Shown: positions 1 through 8,973, numbered from the stretch's first letter. The stretch: 64,000 nucleotides of DNA from Paenibacillus phyllosphaerae (GCF_014192105.1 NZ_JACHXK010000026.1:1-64000), one strand, 5' to 3'. A program made the numbers and translations. The notes: a model not told the origin generated them from the sequence alone.

Positions 1-94
1 ACCACGCGTACCCATCCCGAACACGACCGTTAAGCCTTCCAGCGCCGATGGTACTTGGACCGCAGGGTCCTGGGAGAGTAGGACGTCGCCAAGC
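1..94 (+). rRNA. rrf: 5S ribosomal RNA, 3' part
   Basis: The first bases match the interior of a bacterial 5S rRNA: the CCCATCCCGAACACG loop region, then CAGCGCCGATGGTAC and GGGAGAGTAGGACG, ending in GCCAAGC. About 20-25 bases of the 5' end lie before the window. The molecule is the small RNA of the large ribosomal subunit. Its position just upstream of csfB matches the rRNA operon that follows bofA in Bacillus subtilis. The exact 3' end is inferred from the usual ...CCAAGC terminus. Confidence 0.95.
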
Positions 95-101
95 ATGAAT
101 G

Positions 102-131
102 ACCGACCACGGTATGTGGTCGGTTTTTTTG
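102..131 (+). terminator. Rho-independent terminator of the rRNA operon
   Basis: A 9-bp perfect stem (ACCGACCAC paired with GTGGTCGGT) with a 5-nt loop is followed by a run of T. It begins eight bases after the 5S rRNA end. Confidence 0.92.
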
Positions 132-161
132 TTGTTCCTATGGGAAGAAGCGGGACAAATT

Positions 162-191
162 AAAAACCGCACAAGCTGAGGGCCTGTACGG
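162..191 (-). terminator. Possible weak terminator for the minus-strand membrane protein gene
   Basis: Read on the minus strand, an interrupted stem (CCG-ACA with TGT-CGG) is followed by TTTTTAATTT. It lies just beyond the stop of the gene at 206-736. The stem is short and contains mismatches. Confidence 0.4.
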
Positions 192-205
192 TTACGTAAT
201 GGCTT

Positions 206-736
206 CTACCGATGATAGAAGTTTACTTCAGTGGGTTGAAATTTAATAACGCCATCAGGCCGGCATTTGCGCAGAGGGCGAAGAATCAGCAGTCTCGGTA
301 CAAGAAACCATAGATGCCAGCTGATTAGAGCAATCATCTGGGCTTCATTGGCCCAGGGATAGAGCACCCCGATTGCACAAAGTCCTAGCCAGAAGAGATG
401 CCGGTGTACGCGGCGATATAAGGCTAACTCAATGTAGGCAGTGGGAATATAGCCGAACCAGGGCTTGGACAATCGTAATCCCCATCGTCTGTAGTTAGGT
501 TCATCCACTCGTACTAGCGTTAATCGGATAATCGCAAAATGAATAATTTGAATAAGCAAGATACTTATACCTATCGCGATCGCTCCGTCGATCCGGTACA
601 TCGATAATTGAAACAGAATCAATACAAATGCAATTACTAAGTGGCTCCATACATATTCCTTATGAATACCGATCTTACGAATTAGCTGGTATTGATAAAT
701 CGTTGCTTTCACTTGTTCGGCAAGTGTGCCCCTCAT
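206..736 (-). CDS. Hypothetical multi-pass membrane protein
   Basis: A 176-residue protein I do not recognise. It begins with a short basic, amphipathic N-terminus. Hydrophobic stretches follow at about residues 32-50, 52-72 and 112-126, with another near 135-150, so three or four membrane spans are likely. The C-terminal 25 residues are basic and soluble. On the minus strand an AAAGGG ribosome binding site lies about 10 bases before the ATG. The gene is one of only three likely minus-strand genes in the window and sits alone between the rRNA operon and csfB. No catalytic or transport motif is visible. Confidence 0.75.
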   Translation of the reverse strand: MRGTLAEQVKATIYQYQLIRKIGIHKEYVWSHLVIAFVLILFQLSMYRIDGAIAIGISILLIQIIHFAIIRLTLVRVDEPNYRRWGLRLSKPWFGYIPTAYIELALYRRVHRHLFWLGLCAIGVLYPWANEAQMIALISWHLWFLVPRLLILRPLRKCRPDGVIKFQPTEVNFYHR

Positions 737-893
737 GCATCAACGCCCTTTCTAACTAGACCTTCCGTATTATGTATCGGTCTAAAGGAGGACAAAATGA
801 ATAGGGTTCCTTAAACTGGTACGAGGCGATTAATCACCTTTTGGGCTTGACGAACATAGACTGTATTACTATTTGAAATGGGCTATGAAACAA

Positions 894-923
894 GTTTAGC
901 TTGCTAGAGTTTGTGGCATACTA
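894..923 (+). promoter_or_regulatory. Candidate sigma-F promoter of csfB
   Basis: GTTTA at 894-898 and a -10 region ending ATACTA at 914-923 are separated by 15 bases. This fits the forespore sigma-F pattern (GYWTA, 15 bases, then a GGnnAnAnT-like element). The predicted start near 930 leaves a short leader before the csfB ATG at 963. The B. subtilis orthologue is sigma-F controlled, which supports the call. It was read by eye. Confidence 0.5.
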
Positions 924-962
924 GAACCATTAGGTTGAATTGGTGCGAGGTGGATTCAGCAG

Positions 963-1151
963 ATGAAAGAGATTCAGAGTGCGAAATATTGCATTATATG
1001 CGGGCATGAGAAGTTGGCTGGCATTCGAATTATCGACGAATTTATTTGTGAGTCGTGCGAGACCGAAATGGTACAGACAGACGTGCAGGATGCTAAATAT
1101 CCTTTCTTTATCCATCAATTGAAACGGCTATGGGTGGAGAAGAACGCTTGA
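963..1151 (+). CDS. csfB: Anti-sigma-G factor Gin (CsfB)
   Basis: A 62-residue protein with two Cys pairs, CIIC near residue 10 and CESC near residue 30. This is the zinc-binding arrangement of the Gin family. Gin is made early in the forespore and holds sigma-G (and, in the mother cell, sigma-E) inactive until the right stage of sporulation. The ATG follows a GAGGTG ribosome binding site. Its place directly after the rRNA operon is the same as in B. subtilis. A candidate sigma-F promoter lies upstream. The length and Cys spacing fit the family well. Confidence 0.88.
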   Translation: MKEIQSAKYCIICGHEKLAGIRIIDEFICESCETEMVQTDVQDAKYPFFIHQLKRLWVEKNA

Positions 1152-1170
1152 AGTTCGCTTAGGGATAAGT

Positions 1171-1311
1171 GTGGCCTATCTACTCATTATTATCTTCGTG
1201 CCGCCTTTCCTTCTTATCATTGGCATATGTATGTTGTACGTCAGACAGGTATACGATCATCCCTGTGTAAGCTCTTCATGGAGCAGACACAGGGATTTAT
1301 TTTTGGCTTGA
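1171..1311 (+). CDS. Possible small hydrophobic peptide
   Basis: A 46-codon frame starts with GTG after AGGGA at 1161-1165. The first 25 or so residues form a single strongly hydrophobic segment followed by a basic RQVY region, as in a one-span membrane peptide. Against it, the last third of the frame runs through a clear intrinsic terminator at 1259-1305, which is unusual for a real gene. It could also be chance coding potential between csfB and its terminator. I know of no family match. Confidence 0.3.
   Translation: MAYLLIIIFVPPFLLIIGICMLYVRQVYDHPCVSSSWSRHRDLFLA
1259..1305 (+). terminator. Rho-independent terminator after csfB
   Basis: A perfect 10-bp inverted repeat (ATCCCTGTGT with ACACAGGGAT), with GCTC/GAGC able to pair inside the loop, is followed by TTATTTTT. 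Confidence 0.85.
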
Positions 1312-1390
1312 CCGTTTCATGAGGATGCGTCTTATTTTTCGACTGGATATCCGTTATGATGAAGGGAGAGCTTACGGAGAGGAAGACCTT

Positions 1391-2881
1391 GTGATGAAAC
1401 CGCTACAACAATTTCATGCGCCTATCTATGCCATGCTGCAACAACATTCCAAGTCGGATCCCATCAGCTATCATGTGCCAGGCCATCGGTTTGGCGCCAG
1501 CCTTGCTCCCTTGGAATCGATTGAGCCAGAGGCAGCTGCAGCTTTTCAAGCCATTATGAAGCTAGACGTAACGGAGCTTTCAATCACTGACGACCTACAT
1601 GACCCTTCAGGAGCTATTGCTGAAGCACAGGAGTTGGCAGCCGCTTGTTTTGGCGCTGAGCAGACCTATTTCCTTGTAGGCGGAAGCACCTCGGGCAATA
1701 TAGCGATGATTCTAGCCTGCTGCGAGCCTGATGACCTCATTCTCGTCCAACGCAATGTACATAAATCCATTATGAATGGCCTGATGTTAGCTGGGGCAAG
1801 AGCGGTCTTCATGATGCCTGAACTTGAATCCGAGAACGGTCTGCAGCTTCCTCCCTCGCTATTTGTGGTGGAAGAGGCATTGATCCTACATCCGAATGCC
1901 AAAGCGGTACTACTCACTAATCCAAGCTACTTTGGCCTGAGTGTAGATTTAATCCCATATGCCGAACTGATTCACCGTCATGGAAAAATGCTGCTCGTTG
2001 ACGAGGCACATGGTGCCCATTATGGCCATCATCCAAGCTTCCCGGCCTCGGCGCTTGCGGCAGGGGCGGACGCGGTCGTCCAATCCACCCATAAGACGTT
2101 AGCTGCGCTCACAATGGGAGCTATGCTGCATATTCAAGGGCAGCGCGTGGATCGTAATCAGCTGCGTCACGCATTGCAAATGACGCAAAGCTCTAGCCCC
2201 TCGTACCCCCTTATGGCTTCGCTCGATATTAGCCGGGCAATGATCGATGCTTGCGGGGAAGGGTTGTTTGCGCCTGGATTGGAAGCGTCGAGTCGATTGC
2301 GATCTTGGCTGGATGCCGGCCACACCCGATTCGGGACGAGAACGATTATGGACCCTAACGTGCGCATGGATCCCCTGCGCGTGTTGATTCAAGACAAGCT
2401 AGGGCGAATTAGCGGCTACGAGTTGCAGCGAAGGCTTGAAGCCCATGGTTGCTGGGCAGAGATGGCGGACCGAGAGGTCGTTGTTCTTTTGTTCGGAGCA
2501 CAGACAAGCGCGACAGATGTAGACCGATTAATAAAGGCACTTGAACAGATCAGCAAGGTGGAGTCGCATGACAGCGAAGGTGATACACGAACACCCGACC
2601 CAGTAAGATCCGAGTTTGGGCATATTAATCATGTTGGAATTTCGAATGTCGTGGCGTTCTCTCGCGTACGGCAGGCAACGGAGAGTGTCACTTTGCTCGA
2701 GGCGGAGGGCAGGCACTGCGGAGAAGCGGTTATTCCTTATCCCCCGGGCATACCGATTGTTTATCCAGGTGAACTCCTCCATAAGGAGACGATCGAGACC
2801 ATCGCGCAGCTGGCCAAGCTTGGCGCAAGGTTTCAGGGTGCCTCTGATGGGACAATGAATACGATCCAGGTGCGGAAGTAG
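1391..2881 (+). CDS. yaaO: PLP-dependent Orn/Lys/Arg decarboxylase-family protein (YaaO-like)
   Basis: A 496-residue fold-type I pyridoxal-phosphate enzyme. The cofactor-binding features are GGSTSGN (phosphate contact), the DEAHGAHYG segment and STHK, whose Lys is about residue 235 and should form the Schiff base. The C-terminal domain ends with the PYPPGIP motif typical of the major Orn/Lys/Arg decarboxylase family. The B. subtilis gene at this place is yaaO. The substrate cannot be told from sequence; arginine or lysine is possible. The start is placed at GTG 1391 (ATG 1394 follows) because GGAGAGG lies 8 bases upstream. A longer frame from 1319 lacks such a site. tmk follows. Confidence 0.85.
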   Translation: MMKPLQQFHAPIYAMLQQHSKSDPISYHVPGHRFGASLAPLESIEPEAAAAFQAIMKLDVTELSITDDLHDPSGAIAEAQELAAACFGAEQTYFLVGGSTSGNIAMILACCEPDDLILVQRNVHKSIMNGLMLAGARAVFMMPELESENGLQLPPSLFVVEEALILHPNAKAVLLTNPSYFGLSVDLIPYAELIHRHGKMLLVDEAHGAHYGHHPSFPASALAAGADAVVQSTHKTLAALTMGAMLHIQGQRVDRNQLRHALQMTQSSSPSYPLMASLDISRAMIDACGEGLFAPGLEASSRLRSWLDAGHTRFGTRTIMDPNVRMDPLRVLIQDKLGRISGYELQRRLEAHGCWAEMADREVVVLLFGAQTSATDVDRLIKALEQISKVESHDSEGDTRTPDPVRSEFGHINHVGISNVVAFSRVRQATESVTLLEAEGRHCGEAVIPYPPGIPIVYPGELLHKETIETIAQLAKLGARFQGASDGTMNTIQVRK

Positions 2882-2962
2882 CCCTTAGGATCGTTTACGG
2901 GGTTGGACACATTTGTTAAGATATGATAAACACGGCATGAAAGCTAGAAGAGGAGAAGAACG

Positions 2963-4019
<1,057 letters not shown>

Positions 4020-4036
4020 TTGGACGTGAGTCAATT

Positions 4037-4480
4037 ATGAAAATAAATCCGGGCATGCGTCCGCTTGGCGCAGACCGCGCAAGGACGGATCTCGGCTCCA
4101 AGCCGCTGATGCAAAAAAATTTCTCTGATATGATGAGCTATCAGGACGAGCAGCGGTCAATGGAACAGCTTCAGCAGAAGCTGCAGGATATTCATCTTCA
4201 AGGTGAACGGCTCTCGCGCTCGATGACTGTGCGGGAGCTGACCCATTTCCGTAACATGGTCAAACAGTTCCTTGAGGATACCCTCCGCCGGGGAATCGGC
4301 ATGAAGGAGACGAAAGGATTCGACCGCCGCGGACGGACGAAACGGTACAAGCTGCTCGATGAGATTGATTCCGTGCTTGTCTCCATGGGAGAAGAGCTGC
4401 TGACGACCGAGGAAGGGCGCATTGAGCTGCTTCACAAGATCGGCGATATCCGCGGGCTGCTGATCAATTTTCTTTTCTAA
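4037..4480 (+). CDS. yaaR: YaaR family protein (DUF327)
   Basis: A 147-residue mostly alpha-helical protein of the YaaR/DUF327 family, whose function is not established. A short polar N-terminus precedes a coiled-coil-like segment (about residues 35-65, rich in Glu, Gln and Leu) and a conserved C-terminal helical region with FDRRGRTKRYKLLDEID. Its position between darA and holB is conserved in Bacillales. It is expected to be cotranscribed with its neighbours: the gap to darA is 17 bases and the gap to holB is 20. Confidence 0.88.
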   Translation: MKINPGMRPLGADRARTDLGSKPLMQKNFSDMMSYQDEQRSMEQLQQKLQDIHLQGERLSRSMTVRELTHFRNMVKQFLEDTLRRGIGMKETKGFDRRGRTKRYKLLDEIDSVLVSMGEELLTTEEGRIELLHKIGDIRGLLINFLF

Positions 4481-4500
4481 GAAGGGAACGAAGGAACGTC

Positions 4501-5478
4501 ATGAGCATCGCACAGCTTGCCGGTCAGCCTAACGCCAAGCGAATCTTGCAGCATGCGCTTGTAAGCGGTAAAGTATCGCACGCTTACCTGTTCAGCGGAC
4601 CGCAGGGCAGCGGGCGCCTGCGTATGGCTATGGAGTTCGCCAAAGCCTTGTTCTGCACGAGCGGAACAGGGGATGCATGCGGCGAATGTCTGGAATGCCG
4701 CAAATTCGAACATGGCAATCAGCCGGATTTGCATGTCGTTGAGCCGGACGGCAATTCCATTAAAATCGGCCAAATCCGCGATCTTCAGCGGGAGATGGCT
4801 TATCGCAACAGCGGCACGGACCGCAAAGTCTACATCATGAAACGGGCCGAGACGATGACGCTTCAGGCAGCTAACAGCCTGCTGAAGTTTCTGGAGGAGC
4901 CGACAACGCCTGTAGTCGCTATCCTGCTGACTGAGAACGGCCAGGCTGTCCTGCCGACCATTCGATCCCGTACGCAATGGGTACCGTTCATGCCGCTCGC
5001 CCCTCATGATATGCTGCAGACATTAACAGAGGAAGGCTTTGCGCCTAACACGGCACGGGCGGCGGTCCATTTGGCATCGGGGCTAGATGCTTGCAGGGAG
5101 ATTCTCCAACAGAATGGGTTTGCAGAAATGAGAAACGTAGTGATACAATTGGGGAAGGATAGTCTAACCCGATTCACCGCGGCGATGTTGACTGCCCAAC
5201 AGCAAATTTACAAGACCGAGCTCGGTGAGAAGCCTCAGTTGCTTCTATCGATGCTTTTTCTATGGTATAGAGATTTCATACATGTACAAGCTGGTAGACA
5301 GGAAGCGGTTGTTTTCATAGATCAGGTGGAATGGCTTAAGAAGCAAGCCTTTAGTCGTCCAGCGGAAGGCTGGGTTCGCTGCATGGAGCTGACGCTCGAA
5401 GCAGGCAAACGGATACGGGCCAATGTGTCACCTCAGCTCGCATTTGAACAGATGTTAATTCGTATACAAGAGGGGTGA
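4501..5478 (+). CDS. holB: DNA polymerase III delta-prime subunit
   Basis: A 325-residue clamp-loader subunit that helps load the beta sliding clamp. The N-terminal AAA+ fold has a degenerate P-loop, GPQGSGR near residue 34, in which the usual Lys is Arg. Loss of ATPase function is normal for delta-prime. A zinc-binding cluster follows (CTSGTGDACGECLEC, four Cys, residues 52-66). The SLLKFLEEP motif near residue 123 is diagnostic. The ATG follows GAAGGAACG. ricT begins four bases after the stop, so the two are probably translated together. Confidence 0.95.
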   Translation: MSIAQLAGQPNAKRILQHALVSGKVSHAYLFSGPQGSGRLRMAMEFAKALFCTSGTGDACGECLECRKFEHGNQPDLHVVEPDGNSIKIGQIRDLQREMAYRNSGTDRKVYIMKRAETMTLQAANSLLKFLEEPTTPVVAILLTENGQAVLPTIRSRTQWVPFMPLAPHDMLQTLTEEGFAPNTARAAVHLASGLDACREILQQNGFAEMRNVVIQLGKDSLTRFTAAMLTAQQQIYKTELGEKPQLLLSMLFLWYRDFIHVQAGRQEAVVFIDQVEWLKKQAFSRPAEGWVRCMELTLEAGKRIRANVSPQLAFEQMLIRIQEG

Positions 5479-5482
5479 GGGA

Positions 5483-6283
5483 TTGTACAACGTCGTTGGC
5501 GTCCGCTTCAAGAAAGCGGGTAAAATCTATTACTTTGATCCGATCGACCTACCGGTAGACAAAGACCAACATGTCATTGTCGAGACAGCAAGAGGGGTCG
5601 AATACGGCAAAGTGGTGGTCGGACAGAAGCAAGTCGGTGAATCGGATGTCGTCCTGCCGCTTAAGAAAGTGATCCGCATTGCCGGAGACAACGACGCAAA
5701 GATCGTCGAGGAGAATAAGGCTGCAGCGAAGAATGCTTTCTCAACCTGCCTCGATAAAATTCGTGACCATCAGCTGAAGATGAAGCTGGTTGACGTTGAA
5801 TTCACTTTCGACCGCAACAAAATCATCTTTTATTTCACAGCAGAAGGCCGAGTGGATTTCCGCGAACTGGTCAAAGACTTAGCCAGCGTCTTCCGGACGC
5901 GTATCGAACTTAGGCAGATCGGTGTGCGCGACGAGGCGAAGATGCTCGGCGGTATCGGGCCTTGCGGACGCGTACTATGTTGCTCTTCTTGGCTCGGGGA
6001 CTTTGAGCCGGTGTCGATCAAGATGGCTAAGGATCAGAATTTGTCGCTTAATCCAACGAAGATCTCCGGATTATGCGGACGACTGATGTGCTGTCTGAAG
6101 TATGAGCATGACAATTATGAAAGTGTTCGTGAGGAGCTGCCGTCAGTAGGGAAGATTGTCATCACTTCTTATGGGGAAGGTAAAGTAACCGGCATTAATG
6201 CAGGAACCAAATCCGTATACGTACAGTTGTTCGACGGTGGGAAGCCTAAGGAGCTTCCGCTGGACGATGTTGTGATGAAGTAG
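5483..6283 (+). CDS. ricT: RicT (YaaT), PSP1-domain subunit of the Ric complex
   Basis: A 266-residue protein with the PSP1 domain (about residues 60-145). Conserved Cys motifs follow at about 161-205: GPCGRVLCC, then GLCGRLMCC. In B. subtilis RicT joins RicA and RicF in a complex carrying [4Fe-4S] clusters that controls RNase Y cleavage and promotes Spo0A activation, competence and biofilm formation. All the family cysteines appear present. The start is TTG 5483 with GAGGGGTGAGGGA just upstream and lies four bases after holB. RicA and RicF are not in this window. Confidence 0.93.
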   Translation: MYNVVGVRFKKAGKIYYFDPIDLPVDKDQHVIVETARGVEYGKVVVGQKQVGESDVVLPLKKVIRIAGDNDAKIVEENKAAAKNAFSTCLDKIRDHQLKMKLVDVEFTFDRNKIIFYFTAEGRVDFRELVKDLASVFRTRIELRQIGVRDEAKMLGGIGPCGRVLCCSSWLGDFEPVSIKMAKDQNLSLNPTKISGLCGRLMCCLKYEHDNYESVREELPSVGKIVITSYGEGKVTGINAGTKSVYVQLFDGGKPKELPLDDVVMK

Positions 6284-6331
6284 ATCTTGTAACAACTATT
6301 CTCGAAGCCGGGCAGTCTTGGGGTGGAGAAC

Positions 6332-6745
6332 GTGAACAAGAATGATTTATTTAATAAGATGGACGAGCTTGAGACCAAAACCGGGCATTTTCATACCGAG
6401 CTAGGTGTACTGAAGCAGCAGATTAAGGCGTTGATCGAAGAGAACAAGCGCCTCACCATAGAGAATCAACAGCTGCGCAAGGTGTTGAAGCGCGAGACGA
6501 ATACTGCGCAAACGACAACACCGCAGCGGAAGCAGGCTCCCGTTGCCGTTCATGCCGTACCGGCGCCGGTGGAGCAGACGGAAATGCCGCTGGCCTTGCC
6601 GATCGACCAGGCTGCAGCGGTGGGCGAGGGATATGATAACCTGGCACGGCTGTATCACGAAGGTTTCCATATCTGCAATGTGTATTACGGGCATTTGCGT
6701 ACGGAAGGCGACTGTCTGTTCTGCTTATCGTTTCTCAATAAATAA
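6332..6745 (+). CDS. yabA: Replication initiation control protein YabA
   Basis: A 137-residue negative regulator of DnaA-dependent initiation that also binds the DnaN clamp. The N-terminal 60 residues are a leucine-zipper-like coiled coil (tetramerisation in the family). A Pro/Ala/Gln linker follows. The C-terminal zinc-binding module has His and Cys in the pattern H-C ... H ... C-x2-C (FHIC, YGHL, DCLFC). GTG 6332 is preferred to GTG 6323: GGTGGAG sits at the right distance before it, and it gives the family N-terminus MNKNDLF. Position after ricT is conserved. Confidence 0.93.
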   Translation: MNKNDLFNKMDELETKTGHFHTELGVLKQQIKALIEENKRLTIENQQLRKVLKRETNTAQTTTPQRKQAPVAVHAVPAPVEQTEMPLALPIDQAAAVGEGYDNLARLYHEGFHICNVYYGHLRTEGDCLFCLSFLNK

Positions 6746-6774
6746 GCTTTCTATTGTTCGGAAGCACCGAATTG

Positions 6775-6803
6775 GGCCGTCCTTGTATAAGGGCGGCCTT
6801 ATC
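6775..6803 (+). terminator. Probable terminator after yabA
   Basis: A 10-bp stem with one G-U pair (GGCCGTCCTT with AAGGGCGGCC) and a 4-nt loop is followed only by TTATCG. The weak T tract makes it perhaps a partial terminator. Confidence 0.55.
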
Positions 6804-6867
6804 GTTTATGCTGTGAGCAGGAATTTGTATCGATTGAATTATAAGGTATCGGAGGCACGAACAGGTC

Positions 6868-7635
6868 GTGACGAAAGAACTTGCACTTCAGCCGAATGAA
6901 CGGCTGGACGATTTGCTGACGCATCAGCTCCATATTATTCAAAGCCGCGAAGTGTTCAGCTTTTCGATGGATGCGGTGCTGCTGGCCAGATTCGCGGGCA
7001 TCCCGCCAAAAGGGAGAATACTCGATCTATGTACAGGCAATGGGGTCATACCGCTGTTGCTGACGACAAGAACGAAAGCGACGATCGATGCGGTCGAGAT
7101 TCAGCCCCGTTTGGCCGATATGGCACGCCGCAGCGTAGCCATCAATGAGTTGGAACATCAGATTCGTATTATTGAAGGGGATCTAAGAACCTTCCCTGCG
7201 GATCAAGGCTATCCGATCTATGACGCCATTACGATCAATCCGCCTTATCTGCCACCTCAAGCAGGCGATCAGAACGAGAATCAGCACTATGCCTTCGCTC
7301 GCCACGAACTCAATGGCAATCTCGACGAAATAGTAGCCGCTTGCTCCAAGCTGGTGCGCAATGGCGGCCGGGTGTCGATGGTCCATCGGCCATCGCGGCT
7401 CATCGAGATTATCGATGCGATGCGCAAATACAAGCTGGAGCCGAAGCGGATCCGCTTCGTCCATCCGCATGCCGGTGCAGAGGCCAATATTGTGTTGATC
7501 GAAGCGGCGAAAGACGGGAAACCGGAGGTCAGATTGCTCCCTCCGCTAATTGTATATAATGAAGAAAGACAATATAATGAGGAACTTATGCAGATCTATT
7601 ATGGCGATAAGCGCCCTCATCCGGGAGAAGTATAA
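6868..7635 (+). CDS. trmN6: tRNA1(Val) adenine-37 N6-methyltransferase family protein (TrmN6/YabB)
   Basis: A 255-residue class I SAM-dependent methyltransferase. The SAM motif DLCTGNGVIPLLL is near residue 53. NPPYLPP at about residue 122 is the NPPY catalytic motif of N6-adenine methyltransferases. The YabB/TrmN6 family modifies tRNA1(Val) at A37 in E. coli; the substrate in Firmicutes is inferred. The GTG start has CGGAGG about 12 bases upstream. rsmI starts immediately after the stop. The GIY-YIG gene yazA, which lies between the two in B. subtilis, is absent here. Confidence 0.88.
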   Translation: MTKELALQPNERLDDLLTHQLHIIQSREVFSFSMDAVLLARFAGIPPKGRILDLCTGNGVIPLLLTTRTKATIDAVEIQPRLADMARRSVAINELEHQIRIIEGDLRTFPADQGYPIYDAITINPPYLPPQAGDQNENQHYAFARHELNGNLDEIVAACSKLVRNGGRVSMVHRPSRLIEIIDAMRKYKLEPKRIRFVHPHAGAEANIVLIEAAKDGKPEVRLLPPLIVYNEERQYNEELMQIYYGDKRPHPGEV

Positions 7636-8526
7636 GTGATGAATGTACAGCATAGTTTTAGCGGAGGCGCGAGTAGCGCCTCAGGGACGCTTTATTTGGT
7701 AGGGACCCCAATCGGCAATCTGGAAGATATGACGTTCCGGGCGATACGAACCTTGAAAGAGGTTAATCTGATTGCGGCCGAAGATACAAGGCAGACGCGC
7801 AAATTGCTAACGCATTTCGAAATCTCGACGCGCCTTGTGAGCTATCACGAACATAACAAGGGAGCAAGCGGACCGGAACTGATCCGTCTATTGGAGGAAG
7901 GGCAGAATATCGCGCTCGTGAGTGATGCAGGTCTTCCCGCTATCTCTGATCCGGGTGCTGATCTTGTAGCCGATGCGGTAGCGCATGATATCGCTGTCGT
8001 ACCGATTCCGGGGGCCAATGCAGCTCTATCTGCGTTAATAATGTCGGGACTGCCGACGGAGAGGTTCACTTTTGTCGGATTCCTGCCAAGGGATCGTAAA
8101 CCGCTGCGCGAATGGTTGGAGCATAACCGCAAGCAGGAAGGTACGATGATCTGCTATGAATCGCCACATCGGGTGGCAAAAACCTTAACGGCCCTGCTGG
8201 AATCATGGGGAGACCGGAAGATGGCTATGACGCGTGAGCTGACGAAGCGGCATGAAGAGGCAGTGAGAGGAACGGTATCGGAATGTCTGGCTTGGCTGGA
8301 GGAGCACCCGCCGCTCGGGGAATACTGCCTTGTCATTGCGGGTTTCGAGCAATCCGATGATTATCGGCAGGATGAGGACATGCCGTGGTGGCAGGATCTT
8401 GAGCTAGCTGACCATGTGGCACGTTACGAGCAGGAGTGCGGAGACCGTAAAGAGGCGATGAAGCGGGCCGCGGCAGACCGAGGTCTTGCGAAGCGGGATG
8501 TCTATAACGAGCTGATGCGCAAATAG
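7636..8526 (+). CDS. rsmI: 16S rRNA (cytidine-1402)-2'-O-methyltransferase RsmI
   Basis: A 296-residue SAM-dependent enzyme of the tetrapyrrole-methylase fold that 2'-O-methylates C1402 in the 16S rRNA decoding centre. The N-terminal GTLYLVGTPIGNLEDMT is the family hallmark. AAEDTRQTRKLL and VSDAGLPAISDPG follow, and GFLPR near residue 155. The start may be GTG 7636 or ATG 7639; GGGAGAAG at 7623-7630 serves either. The reading frame abuts the trmN6 stop, suggesting translational coupling. Transcription from the convergent abrB gene ends just downstream. Confidence 0.95.
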   Translation: MMNVQHSFSGGASSASGTLYLVGTPIGNLEDMTFRAIRTLKEVNLIAAEDTRQTRKLLTHFEISTRLVSYHEHNKGASGPELIRLLEEGQNIALVSDAGLPAISDPGADLVADAVAHDIAVVPIPGANAALSALIMSGLPTERFTFVGFLPRDRKPLREWLEHNRKQEGTMICYESPHRVAKTLTALLESWGDRKMAMTRELTKRHEEAVRGTVSECLAWLEEHPPLGEYCLVIAGFEQSDDYRQDEDMPWWQDLELADHVARYEQECGDRKEAMKRAAADRGLAKRDVYNELMRK

Positions 8527-8532
8527 GTAGAT

Positions 8533-8573
8533 AAAAAAAAGGGCCTTCCTGATCGGGTTCGTCTCAGGAAGGC
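8533..8573 (-). terminator. Rho-independent terminator of abrB
   Basis: A perfect 10-bp stem (GCCTTCCTGA with TCAGGAAGGC) lies beside eight A residues at 8533-8540, which become a T tract on the minus strand. On the + strand no T tract follows, so it mainly ends abrB transcription between convergent rsmI and abrB. Confidence 0.85.
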
Positions 8574-8647
8574 AGTAAGGAGTTATAAAAAGGTTAGAAT
8601 TAACTGATTTATATACGTATTATAACCGATAATTTCGAATTTGTCTC

Positions 8648-8902
8648 TTATTTTGTAACAGGAGCCGGCATTTCGGAAAGACATACATGGCAAACGATTT
8701 TACCTTTGAAGTAAGAAACGTTCTCCGCGTTGCCACAGAAAATACAAGCGGGCTCATATTTCTTAAGCATGATGCGCTCGCCGTCTACATAGATCTCAAG
8801 CGCGTCTTTTTCTCCGATGCCAAGTGTGCGGCGAAGCTCAATCGGAATAACTACACGTCCGAGCTCGTCAACTTTCCGTACGATACCTGTTGATTTCATC
8901 AT
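8648..8902 (-). CDS. abrB: AbrB transition-state regulator with a CxxC...CxxC C-terminus
   Basis: An 84-residue transition-state regulator. Residues 1-50 form the swapped-hairpin AbrB DNA-binding domain, with TGIVRKVDELGRVVIP almost identical to B. subtilis AbrB. The C-terminal 34 residues differ from Bacillus: they hold two Cys pairs at residues 53/56 and 71/74, a likely zinc knuckle in place of the usual multimerisation domain. ATG 8902 (ATG 8899 next) follows GAGAGGAG on the minus strand. A longer frame from 8962 would run back into the promoter region. A consensus-like promoter and two tandem Spo0A boxes precede it, so repression by Spo0A~P is expected as in B. subtilis. Confidence 0.93.
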   Translation of the reverse strand: MMKSTGIVRKVDELGRVVIPIELRRTLGIGEKDALEIYVDGERIMLKKYEPACIFCGNAENVSYFKGKIVCHVCLSEMPAPVTK

Positions 8903-8933
8903 GATGGTCCGTGCTCCTCTCAATATACCTATA

Positions 8934-8950
8934 TTCGTCATTATTCGACA
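8934..8950 (-). promoter_or_regulatory. Tandem Spo0A boxes of abrB
   Basis: On the minus strand TGTCGAA (8950-8944) and TGACGAA (8940-8934) are in tandem 10 bp apart, lying between the abrB promoter and gene. Both match the 0A box TGnCGAA. The same tandem arrangement downstream of the promoter is known in B. subtilis abrB, where Spo0A~P represses. Confidence 0.85.
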
Positions 8951-8973
8951 AAATTCTATCATTTCTTTTCTCT

